Shown here one piece after another: positions 30,343 through 56,900 of a stretch of DNA of 64,000 nucleotides. Below the pieces are notes generated by a model. That model saw only the letters and a program-made list of their open reading frames with translations, had not been told where the DNA came from and made no database searches. The DNA is taken from NCBI GenBank assembly GCA_964035545.1, contig OZ037766.1, forward strand, positions 28,400,673-28,464,672, in the 5' to 3' direction. Positions within the stretch are counted from its first letter, which is position 1. Each line of letters starts with the position of its first letter. The DNA is from Bugula neritina (Eukaryota; Bryozoa; Gymnolaemata; Cheilostomatida; Bugulidae). Both the position numbers and the translations under genes were made by a program.

Positions 30343-32623
30343 GTTGCTGAATTATCCTTTGTAACTAAATTAATCAGACTGTCTTTTTATAATTATATTT
30401 CGTTTATCACTGTTGGCTGTCATGAAACCACTAAGGTCAACATTCCTATAAGCTGCATGTCCTTATCTGGCAACTTGTGGCATTTCTACATTGTGAACTC
30501 TGTATATAATAATAATATACATATTGGTTAGGGCTGGCCAAAATTATCAACATAAGATGAGTGATTGTATAAATATTCAAATTTAAGTAAAAATATATGC
30601 CTACTTGTAACAAAAGAATAATAGACACTAGGCGTAAGCAATTCAATATGTAGTATGACTGACCACTGAAAATAAGCTTTTACTTTAACTTGAAAGGAGA
30701 TCTCAACTTACCGTAATGAATATTCATGGGATATTAACAACATCAGAGTCTTAGCCTTAAATAAGCCGCTTTAAAGCACAAAAATATATTGGAACAATAG
30801 CTATTTGTATGCAAGACCGTTATATAGTTGCAATTAAACATATTTTGACAAAATACTATTATGCAATGTTTTTGGACAATAAAATTTGTTAAATTAATTT
30901 ATCAAGTTATGTGCAGCTGGGCAGGTAACTTCTTGAAGTAGCAATAAATGCCAGATTTTTGTTATTAAATACCTCAACTACAGGTGTTATAAGGTGATTC
31001 TAGATCTATGCATGTTGCATAAATTAACATAATAAACTAGCATGTGCTCTTCATAAATTCTTACTCTAAAATTCGAAGAAATTTGTTCAAAGATACACCA
31101 CTTGAGTGCCAGATTTTATAATAACTCTTGTTATCTATAATAAACAACTTGAGAGAATTTAATAAAGTGAGATGCATAACGAAAGATTCTAATTGCTGCC
31201 ATTCATTTTTTCCTGATAGAAATTATTATACTATAAATATACTGAAGTATAATATAGTATTTGGGGATTTAATGAGAAAGTTGTGTTTAATTTTGTATAT
31301 AATCAAATTTAAAATAATTTAACTTTACATTTAGCCTAATATTGCATAAACAACTGCACATCTACTGTTGCATACCATTGTAGGCCACGGCATTATTTTG
31401 CGTATATAGAAAAATAATATAAAAGTATATTGTGATGTTTAATATATGTAATAAGCCATGCTATACAAGTTTATGATCTCCTATGATATGACGATATAGC
31501 GGTGATGCGATTTCAATACTTGCTTTGCAGTTTCTATGTACATATAAATTACAGACACTGCTTTTATAGATAGTCAATATATTTATCATATATCAACTAT
31601 TTTTTTAAAATACACTTACATCGCAATACAATTAATAATTTATGTCTTATATTTAATCTAAACTAAGCTACTCTCCTTTCTTCTAAGTATTAGTTGGCAA
31701 GAATCTACCTTGCATGCATTGATTAAAGATATTAAGAATGCTTGATTTTGTTTACCTTTTAATAATTAATAAAATTTTGTATTGATTAGGTGACAAGACA
31801 GAAATATAATAAGGCTTGCATATTATTTAACTGTTCAAAAGCAGTAATTCAAGCAAGATAGTATATAAAGTGTATTATATATCTCTGCATGTATAGGTAA
31901 GTTAAGATTGCTAAGATAACCTTATAACTAGTTTCTATAAGTGAGCTCTACTGAGAAAAAAACAGTTTAGAGGGCAAAGATTAACAAGAATTAAGGCTAT
32001 TTGTGTACGAGTCAATTTGAATTCATTAAAGTGTATAGTAGAGACTGTATCAAGAAATAATAATGACTTATAACAGCGTAGCTCCTTTAGTTGTCTAATA
32101 ATGATCTTGCATATGTAGAATTTCCAGCGCTCATCTTATAACATTTAGTATTTATGACTTAAGGCAGCTCAGAGGTCAAAGGTGAAGTGCAGCTGTTGTA
32201 CTAAATGATTATTTTCAATTAAATGTATGTTATAAAATATTAATAATATAGTAAAACATTTTTTATAAATATAAATAATCTTAACTCTAAAAATTGACTT
32301 ACTAATAATTTAGCTATAGTTTTTTTTAAAATCATATAATGTATTTTCAATGAATATAAAGAACCACAGCTTTTTATTTGCTAGTTGAAGTCAAGCATTT
32401 TGTTGTAAGAGTCAAATTACTAATACAGTTGCTATATAGAACTCATAGAAAATCAGCCAAAATAACTAAATAATTTTATTACTGTAAGTGATGATGCAAG
32501 ACTCAAGAATATATATAGAATGTATGTGGTGCACATCTATCATGGGCAATCAAAGATAAAAAAAAGTGATAGTAATCATGTTATGTTATAGCTGGTATCA
32601 TTTTCTGAAAATTCTGAATTGAT
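30343..32623. other. Intergenic region between divergent genes
   Basis: The 2.3 kb between the start codons of the UNC93-like gene (-) and the fourth DEG/ENaC gene (+), so it should contain both promoters. It is AT-rich and has only short, unsupported open frames. I see no convincing exon, repeat or RNA gene in it. Untranslated first exons cannot be excluded. Confidence 0.6.
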
Positions 32624-46034
<13,411 letters not shown>

Positions 46035-47936
46035 CTTCACAGCAGAGAGTATGGAGTATTAGCTGCCTAGTACAGCAGTCTAGTACTGTAGTACTGTAAC
46101 CAGATAGTGCAATTTGGGCACATAAGCAAATAACACCATGATTAGTAATAACATTATGCCGCAGCAACACATTTTCATTTTTACAAAATTTATAGTTGAA
46201 GTCAATAATAGTTCATCCCCAATATTATGCTTCAAATACCAAACAAAGCCAGCTGTATTATATTGGAGTTATTTGCTCTTGTGAGATACTGTTAATGCTT
46301 AGTTTAAGGGGAATAGATTGCAGTAAATATTGCTATGCATAATTTATGTCAAACAAAGCTGCATGCTGATTGAGCAGTTTTTAAGAAACTACTTTTTGTA
46401 ATAAAAATTTGCCATATCCCTGCAGAATGCATGTAATGAAATAGTTGATAATAGGAATTCTTGTTAGACTTCAGCATATTATGTTTAAAATGTTTTCTGT
46501 TATTTGATTGTAATGATTTTATATTAATTCTACTAATATCACTTGAACATTTTGTTTTCAATCTACATTGTATGTCATATTCTACAGCTAGTTTCCAAAA
46601 TAAATACTATTAGTACCACAATACGAGCCTCTGTTTACATGTATCAATGTATTATCAACAAATGATTTTACATGAGCATAAAATATGTTATAATCCTTAC
46701 AATAATAATCTAAGATTTCCCAAATGACTGTATTAAAAAAACTATCATTATAGCCAATAATTATTACCTTAACCTAAAATATCCTGATGAACCTGTATAG
46801 AATAATCTGTAGAAATACTCATATATAATGTACTTCTGCAACACCACAGCGTCTCTCAGTTGTAAAGCACAATATTTGTGTCAGTATTACTCTATCAAAG
46901 TGGCAGTAACTGAAGAGATTTATAGTCAAGTTAGGCAAGTTTTTTTATACTATAATTACAATATTATTTCCTGCAAGTTATGCATTTATATATCACAACA
47001 TTAGGAGTTATCTCTTCTTTCGTTGTAAGTTTACCAGTCTCTATTTTAGTTCACAAATCTCTATAGATTTCAAATTTCAATTTTATGAGCTATATATTTT
47101 ACTCAGTCAAGAGTGCTTCACATGTATACAAACAAATAGTAATTGAATTCATTTTGTCTACGTATACCACAACACATTATGTATCACATAAAGCGTTTGC
47201 ACGTGGCTGTGTGTTATTGTAAATAAAATATCATAAAACAGCTATGACATGACAAAAAATGTTAAATTTTAAAAATTAAGCTCCAAATTATTTATTTACT
47301 GCACTTTTTGTAATTTAGCCAAGTATTTTCTATGTAATCAGTTATATAGTATGATATGTAATTTAAAATGATGACATATATGTAATAGAATGCTTTTATT
47401 ACATGGTTGTAATTTGACATGTTTCTTTAGTGGCATCAGTATATTATAAAGGTTTAACTTCTAAGTGACCACATACATTGGCCATGTTTTATACATAACA
47501 CAGTACCTAGTGGGATTTTTCAATTAGTTTCCTAAAAGTGCATTTGAATTTGAAGCTTGAAAGAAAGTATTAGACAACAGACCTGTTTTCAAACATTACA
47601 GGGTAGCCTAAACAAAGAACATTTTTTTTGATATTCCTCTATTTTATTGGCATTTATTTCTGTTATAGTAGAAAATACAGCAGTTGCTTTAGTTTAAATT
47701 TTAATTGTGAGTAGTGGAGTTGTTTCCTCTCATGTGCTATGCTTGTGGTAAAACTCTGTTTTCGTCCCTAATTGTGAAATTTCGACCCGTTTGCCAGCTC
47801 ACCCGGAAAACTGTTATTTCCCAAAAACTTCCCTGAATTTTACTTTCAGTTTCTGCAAAATATTTCTTTGTTGTCCTAATTGTAATATAATTATATGTTA
47901 TCGACTTTAACGGAATACTACAACTGAGTTGCTTTG
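46035..47936. other. Intergenic region upstream of TPP2
   Basis: The 3' flank of the diverged DEG/ENaC gene with a candidate AATAAA at 46599-46604, then AT-rich DNA up to the TPP2 start codon. No exon, RNA gene or mobile element recognised. The TPP2 promoter should lie in the last few hundred bases, but no core element is distinct. Confidence 0.6.
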
Positions 47937-50900
47937 ATGGCTTGTTCAATTGATACAGATTTTCCCACTCATGGTCTGTTGCCTAAAAAAGAAACTGGTG
48001 CAATAAGTTTTTTGACTAAATATCCTGATTATAATGGGGATGGTGTTACAATTGCGATTTTGGACACTGGTGTAGATCCTGCAGCAAAAGGTTTGCAGGT
48101 TAGTAGATTACCGATTTGATTTTACCTTTGGCTATTTAGTGCTATTGAATTCCATTGCTTTAAATTCACTTTATTTCTCAATTACTAGGACGTTTATCTG
48201 ATATCTTGATGATTTAAAATTTAAATTGATAATTATAATAATAATATAAATACTGATAGTGATAGTCATTGTCATTGTGATTATAATGATAATACTTATT
48301 ATAATTGTATTATCATAAATATAATTATAAAGATTATTAAATTTAATGCATCCGGAATGAAAAATAGATGAGTAGTAATCAATAAATCATTTCGCATCAC
48401 AAAATGGAAGTAAGAAGTAAGAAATTATCTTACATTTACCATATTATAATAAATTAAATCGCAAAATAATAAGTTGTTATGCTATCAATATCATTATCAT
48501 CATTTTGATTGTTATTTTACATATGACGTTTGATTTGCTTCAACCTTTTTATGCACTTTCCATGTTTATTGTAAAAATGTGTATTATTTTCAAATTGATT
48601 CATAGTTACACTAATTTCTAGCCTCGTCATATCATTCATTGAGTTACTATAGGCTTCTGCTTTTAGGAAACTCCAAGTGGCGAGGCGAAAGTTATAGATT
48701 TATATGATGCTAGCGGATCTGGAGATGTGGACACATCTACAGTTGTTGAAGCAAAAGATGGTGAAATTACCGGGTTGAGTGGCAGAAAACTCAAAGTATG
48801 CCTTCACTCCAAAACTCCACACTTGTCAATGATTCACCTGTTGCTGCTTAAACCTAAAATCTCTCATTTAAATAATATTACGACTATTATCATAGTTTTT
48901 GCTGTAATTTACAAGTCATCTTAGTTTCCCTTTAGTTCTGTTTTATCATTGCTTCTTTTAAAAGATTCAACCACTGTTATTTCCATTGCAATTCTAAGAA
49001 CTATCAGGCTTGTACTCATAAAATAGGCCTAACATGGCGTTGACTAGTTCAAAATAAAAGCAAAACTAGTCTTTCTTTCAGATTATGAAATTTATAGTGA
49101 TTATTTGGTTATTGGCTGTTGAATCACATCAAACTCAAAGTTTTGTTATAATGTAGTCATATTTTTTGTATGCAATACAGCTTTAGTGTCAAACTGATTA
49201 ACTTCATGAACAAAATAAAGAGTAAATCATGTATCACTGTAAAAGTTCTGTGTATTATAGATTCCAGGGGATTGGAATAATCCATCGGGTAAGTACCATA
49301 TTGGTATCAAAAGTGCTTACAGCCTCTGTCCCGGGCCTTTGAAATCTCGATTGAAAGATGAGAGGAAGAAGCAATTGTGGACCCGCCCGCACAACCAACT
49401 TGTATCTCAGGCTATGAAAGATAAAAGTGAATCTGAAAAAAACAAGCCTGCTAAACCTAGCGAGGTGAGTCACATGCTAAATCCAACGAGGTAAGTCACA
49501 TGCTAAACCTAGCGAGGTGAGTCACATGCTAAACCTAGCGGGGTGAGTTGCATGCTAAACCCAGTGGTGCAAATAACATGCTATGCTTTATGCTACATAA
49601 GTTACTGCCATCTATTGATATGAATTCTTAGAAAAAGTTATTTATTCTCCTGATCAACTGTGATTTATAAACTGCGAGCTGAGGTAGTCTAGAACTGCTA
49701 GTATAGGATGGTTCAGCACACGTAAGTGTAAGTGTTGAGTATTTCTGACTCTTGAGTTTTATGAAACTAAATGTCTATCACTTCTGTTAGTCAGCACCAG
49801 TCGACTTTCTGAACTTGGAGAGAGAAAAGCACCATAGGTTTTATTGACCATTAAAGTTATCACCTCACATACTTTCTTAAAAGAAGCACCAAGGCCTAGT
49901 ATTGCTGATAATTATTATTTTAGACTGAAAAGCTGGCCAAGAGTGAAGTTGATGCCAAAGTAGAGTTGCTGAGCAGCTTGGCAGACAAGTATGAGGACTG
50001 CGGACCAGTATATGACTGCGTTGTGTTCTATGATGGCAACACATGGCGGTGAGTGGTTACAGCGTATTTCTCTGTGTGGTGGTGCATATATGTATACATG
50101 TCTTTAAGATAGCTGTGTTCCAACAAAAAAATGTAACACATGATATTGCGTGGTGAATCCTGATAAAAATGGTGAGACTTTGTTGAATTTCCCCAAATAT
50201 GATTAATATTTATGTAAGATTTAGTCTAAACTTTTGTCAGTTCTCAAAGTCACTTTACATTTTACTAATATGAATGCTGGATGAAAAGTATCATTGATGA
50301 TTCAATACGCACTATGGAGGTTGATTTCTAGTTTTTAACCAGTATCTGTAACTATATTACTAACTTCTAAAGCTGTGTCTATACCTGTATTACTCCCTTC
50401 TAGAGCTGTGTCTATAACTCTATTACTCACTGCTAAAGCTGTGTCTATACCTATATTATTCACTTCTAGAGCGTGTGTAGACACGAGTGAGACGGGAAAC
50501 CTCATTTCCTGTCAGCTCATGGCCTCCTATCACGAAGAACACCAGTTTACCAGATTCTCCAGTCTAGACATGCTCAACTTCTCTGTCAATATTTACCAAG
50601 ACGGGAATATTCTGGAAATCTGCACCAACTCTGGTATGTCTCTCTCTCACCTCATGTAACCCTGTATGTTCATATGTAGTTAGGCACTTGTATTGTTGTA
50701 TGCAACTCCTCTTTGGGTGAGATCTCCTTTATTAGATTTTAGTTTCTGGTGTACATGGCATATATGTTACTACATAAGTTATATCAACATTGCTATTCAT
50801 GTATTGTTGTCTAGGGTCACATGGTACTCACGTAGCCTGCATCTCAGCTGCCTATCATCCTGCCAATCCTCAGAGGAATGGAGTAGCACCTGGTGCAAAG

Positions 50901-53900
50901 ATTGTCGCCATTAAGATATCTGATATTAGGACTGGAGGGAACGAAGAAACTTCTAGCTCAATCGTCAGAGCTGTATGTGTATTATATACTATATATTGTA
51001 TACAATATGTGCAGTGCTGTATTTGTATTATTTGCTATTATATACTATATACACTGTTGTATATAGACTATAATATAATATACATGTAAGTGTATAGCTT
51101 GTATAGCTTGTATGTGTAGTATAAACTCTATACAAAGCTGTGTATGTACTATAATCAATATGTATTATGTCTGCTGTGTAGTGTGTACTATATTATGCTC
51201 TATACCTATACAGATATTTATATGTACTATAACTACTTATAAATCATACCCTTAAAAATGTAAAAATCTGTAAATGCGCTATATACTGTATTCTTATACT
51301 CTGTAGTGTAAGCTACATACATTGTACTTTATACAACGCTATATTTAGATACTCAAATATATTATTATGTCTTCTAAATTCAAATTCTAGATGTTACGAG
51401 TGATTCAGCTCAAGTGCGACGTGGTGAACGTTAGTTTTGGAGAGACTGCTAAATGGAATAATGACGGGTTAGTAGTATTGAAATCTATGTATCCCCCCGC
51501 CTGGTTATTTGTGACTGTATAGAACCCAGTCTATGCAGATCTTCAGTTAAATGATGCTACTTCACCTTCTCTTGTATTCACTCTATCTCTCTCCATCTCT
51601 CTCCATCAACCTCTCTTCTCAGCTGTTTACAGTGCTTCATTTTATATACAGTTTTGATGTTAGAGATAGATGTTGATATCAAGTTGTGTATTATAATGGA
51701 TAGATATTAATGCTTGTTAGATAAACCCCTATATACCAGCATTTCAGTTAATCTGTTCCATCATGCAGTATAATCTGTTGAACTTGTGGAGTTTTAAATC
51801 TATCTCTTGTATATGCCATGGAATAACTGTATTATAAATACCATTATTCTGTTGTAGATGTGCTTGTTTTATCATTTCTCTAATAGCTAAATTGAATCCA
51901 AGTAACTGAACTAGTGAAAGCTCTTATACCATCAACACCTTATGGTTGTAAAATCTTAACTCTGTGTTGTATTGTGTAGTCGAGTTGCTGAGCTTGTGAG
52001 TCAGGCTGTGAACAATCATGGAATCCTCTTCCTGTCTTCTGCCGGTAATTCTGGTCCGGCTCTCACTACTGTCGGTGCTCCTGGTTGTACCATCTCCGCT
52101 GGCATAGGTAGGTCCAGTCCGATACTGTCAATATAGGTAGGTCCGGTACTGTTGGTACACTTGACTGTACAAGTAGGTCAGGATTTCATGTTCAGTCACA
52201 CTGCTACTGCACAATTTTTTTAATGTCAAAGAAGCTATGTTTGCTTTTCTATAACCACCGTACCTATAATGGTAGACAGGAGGGGTCACTTGTAACCCTC
52301 CCCCCATTTCTCTGTAATAAGTTGTTTGTACTTTCAGGTGTGGGAGCTTATGTCTCGCCAGACATGATGGTGGCAGAATATTCAATGCGAGAGAAAGTGC
52401 CTCACAACACCTACACCTGGTCATCCAGGGGACCAGCTAACGACGGGGCTCTCGGTGTAACAATCAGTGCTCCTGGTGGTAGGTTACTAAGGCTATAGTG
52501 CAGTCCCCATGGTTACGATACGGTTACCATGGTTACGATATGTATGTTTCCTTCTTTAGAGGTTATACTGTGGTGGTTTGACTTTAGATGAATTCATGTG
52601 GGTAGCCTAGTAGCTGCTTATTATTTAATAGTACAGTTTAGTGTTACCTGCAGCTGTGCTATTTTGTGTGTAATTGTCGTCAGGGGCGATAACTTCAGTG
52701 CCGGACTGGAACCTGTGTGGCCAGGAAATGATGCATGGTACCAGTATGAGCTCACCCAATGCAACAGGATGCATGGCTTTAGTTCTGTCAGGTATTACAT
52801 TAGCCTTGGTTCCAACAAAAAAATTATTATCACTTTAGCCTTTACTGTAACAATTCATCTTGAATAATTCATAGAAACATCACTCTAATATTTCCATTAT
52901 CCAAGCTTTAACATATGTTAGACTTGTTTTTTGACTTTAGTCGCAATTCTAACTGACATAATTATGAATTACCCCATATTGTCTTATGACCTGTGTGCTC
53001 TTCTTCTAGCCTTAGTGCTTATTTTACTAAGGTTTGAAGAAGCGGGGGATACCCTACAGCACTGCCAGTGCCAAGAGAGCTATGATAAACACAGCTAAAA
53101 ATGTGGAGTCAGCTGACATTTTCTCCTTGGGTCACGGACTTTTCCAGGTATTATTTCACGTCTCGTAGTTTGTTGAGATGCATGAATATATTTCTGGTGG
53201 TTAATGAGACCTTTAATAGTACGCATGGCAGAGGTGTTCTACATTCGTATCAAACCCTGTCTAAAGGCTAGAGCTTTTTTTTGTTGATATTGTTTAGTTT
53301 GTTGCAGAGTTTTACAATTTTATTATTAATGCATCTCTTTTATTTTGGATTAATGTTTTTTCTATAGCCTTAGATCTGACAATGTTAGACTGAGATCTCT
53401 GGTCTTTACCGGCATAGTCCTGGTTATCAAATTAACATCTCTGTATTGTTCTTTAAGCATGGGTCATTTATATTTTTAGCATTTCTCAGACTAGAAAAGT
53501 AAAACATAGTACATTTCTGTAAATGGCCTGTTTGAAATTTTAGTTTAATACGTGAATGAGTAGAAGATGTACATTAGTTTGTGACACTAGAAAAGATTAT
53601 TCATGGAGAGCAAGTGTTTGCCTATCTTGAAGTTCTTCATTGATGTCCAATCACCATAGCTCTTGTAAAAAAATATATTTTGCCGCTAAGCACAATGTTC
53701 TCGACAGTCTTATTGGTGCCTCCCCTTGGATATGTAGGGGTTTATCTATTTAGTGGGGGATGGGTCAGTTCTCAAGTGATTAGCCAATAGTATTATTTGT
53801 TACAACTTTCTCAGGTGGATAAGATGTTTGAGCACATGTGTGAGCACCACAGTCTGCCCGAAGACTTTGTGACATTCAATGTGAGTGTGAATGGAGGGCG

Positions 53901-56900
53901 GGGCATCTACCTGAGGGAACCTTCGGACATGTTGGTCGGCAAACTGCAGACGTACACCGTCGTTGTCACTCCTACCTTTGTCACCAACAGTCTCGGTTAG
54001 TAGCTTTCGATGATATGTTACGAATATGCATACTTCATACATTTACTATATTTTACTTACACCTAGAGGAATGAGTTTTGCTAATAAAAAGCTATGATTG
54101 GAATTGTGAAAGCCGTACAATACAAGTGGTGATACTATGATGTTTTTACTAGAATAGCTCCAGCACTTGATTATGATATTATTTCCTGTGGTTTCAGTGA
54201 TAAACTATTCAATTTGTGTTTAATTGTGAATACAGAAGATGCAGAGGAACTGAAACAGAAAAAAGAAAAGATAGCGTTCCAGGCTTCACTTGCCTTGACC
54301 TGTGGTGACACCTGGGTCAGTATTCCCACCCACCTGGAGATCATGAACACCAGTCGGCAGTTTTCTGTCAAACTGGATGTGGAATCACTTCAGCCCGGCG
54401 CCCATTTCACTGAGGTATTCTTTAGTTTGAGTATTTTAACTTTAAACTTAGCATCTTAGTGACATGGCGCTGCGTGTATTTAGTATAATGCTCTTACAGC
54501 CATAGTCAAACTTCAGTAGAAGAGTTAGACTACTACTAACCTGTTCCAGTGATTTGTGTTGCTATAAGTGACTTACAGTTCGCATGTCTCACATGTTTGA
54601 AATTTATTTTTCAAAGCGTACACTTTTTGATTTACACCTTTAAACTTACACTCTCAAACTTACCCTCATCAACATTCACTCTTTAATTTACTTTTTTCAT
54701 TTGCACACTTTAAAGCAAAGATAATGTTTGCAGTAACTGACCTATTAACATGTTTCTCATCCCTTGGTACTTAGATTCTAGCCTATGATGTAAGCTGTAT
54801 AGAAAAAGGACCTCTCTTCCGCGTACCCATCACTGTCATTAGACCAGAAAGGTGAGTGTAGTCTTGTGTGGTTAGTTGTGTAGTTCACTTCACTTTCCTG
54901 AATTAATTAACATAAAATGCGTCGCCTGGAGTAGCTGACTCATCTTCTATACTTGGTTGTTATGAAATCAAAGGAAGTGTTGCTGTTCCAAGTGTTTTGG
55001 CGTTCTATGACCTCGTGTATTGTTCAGGCATCATGTAGAGATCTGGTGCTGTTTATATTGTAGCTCATCTATCTATTTTGAGAGTACCAAACTATTTGTT
55101 TGACTTTAGATTTGTTTCTCTCGTTGTGTTGACCAACTTTACCTGCTCAATATGCAACTTCCGTCAAGATAACTATTGTTGAATCCAATTTCAATTCTAT
55201 TATGTTGCTTGAAATCTCAGTTGGTATTTTAATGCCGAGTGTATGATTGATGCTATTTCCTCTGCCTTCTAAACAATTGTCGTTTCTGGTTGATTGCAGT
55301 GGGAGTTGTGTCAACCATCAGCATAGCTGGAAAGCATCTCTAAACTCTGGAGAGATGAGAAGACACTTTGTCACTGTGCCCTCAGGTGCCACTTGTGCAA
55401 GTGAGTATGACAAGAAAACAATATTACTCATCTTCGGGATTAAACTTGCTGTTTTTATATTAGAGTGTGTTTCTGATACATATAAGTTTAAATCTTGGAG
55501 TTATCTAATAGTGCTGTGGTGATACACTATTATGCAATGAATTTATTGTTGCTTTTCAAAGCTTCATGAATTTGTTAAGTACTATCAATAGCATTATATT
55601 CCAGTGAAGATCTTGCTGCTAGTCAAACTGCTTTACCATTACCCTAAGTTTGTCATACGCCTTTATCAATAACATTACACTTTCATTGCTGTCTGATTCA
55701 ACTCAACTAAAGGTGCTGCACTTTAGATTTTGATAATTTGCAAACTGAAAACTCCTTTAAGTGAAATAGTGTCTCTGAAGAAAAGAGAAAGTTCTTCTAA
55801 ATCAAAGAATTATTGTTGTATTGCTCTGCTTCTATTAAAGACTTGGGTGTTGTCTACCCTCATATCATTTCAACATTTACTCATCTACAATTTATTTATC
55901 TACTCAGTCTATTTATCCTCATCTGGCTTAAGTTTCTTTGTGACTCTTCTGTTACCTCTAGCCGCAAACTACCCAGCCCTATTATTTTAGCTGTGGGAGT
56001 TATCCCCCTTACCTATGGCTCTCTATCTCTCAATACTGTACCTTCACCATTCTCCACACTCTTCTCTTATCTATACTGTAGCTGTAAGAATCATGACCAC
56101 TAAAAGTTCAGAGCCTAATGCTATCTTGTGCATGCATTCCGTGCTTCTTACACCTAAAGGCATTTTTCAAGATTACGAGCACGAAACGTTTGCCCTTTTT
56201 TCAACTGGAGTAGAAGAACTGTACAGCTTCTCTGTTAAGGTCAGTTATGACAGGCAGCTTGCAAGGTCCTGCAATCTACTTTAACGTTGTGCTTTGGTTT
56301 CCGGGCCATCATTCTTCACCGTGTTATACAGTGAAAGTAGATTGCAGCACCTTCACAATAGTGGGGTACGTGGATTGTGGTGTGGAGGCAAAACTGATAG
56401 ATATTTGGCTTTTCTAACTATAAAATTCATGCCTGAATCCAATAGTCTGCTTAGTGAAATCGGGAGGGCCTCTACGCCACCCTTCACCATCTTCCACTAT
56501 TCTCGCTGATGCCTGTTTGTGGGGGTTACGCTGGTCACTGTATGGCCAGTGTAGCTCTCCTAGTTTATTTTGTACATTATACTAGACTTAGCATATTTTG
56601 CGCTAAATTTTAGCCGTTGAGTTGAAAACTAAGCCACAAGGCCACTTCTTTCTGCAAATGCTCTCATTGCCGCCCAATAGTGAAACTAAGAGCGCCATGT
56701 GTGGCGCTCGATTGCTTCTGCTGGCCGATGTCCCATATGTTCGCAAATTCCGAGTCATGGTACGAACTTCTAGTTTACTTTTGTAATCATAATACAGTTT
56801 AGGGTAGGGCTGTTTTGGCAATGAAATTGGGTTTGTTTGGCCCTAGATCTACCTACCCTACTCATGGTTGGTACACAGCTTTTTTATATTCTATAGTTTT

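Noticed and set aside
52598-52867. 89-codon frame overlapping TPP2 exon 10
   Set aside because: Wrong frame. The frame giving GTSMSSPNA with clean splice phases is the TPP2 one.
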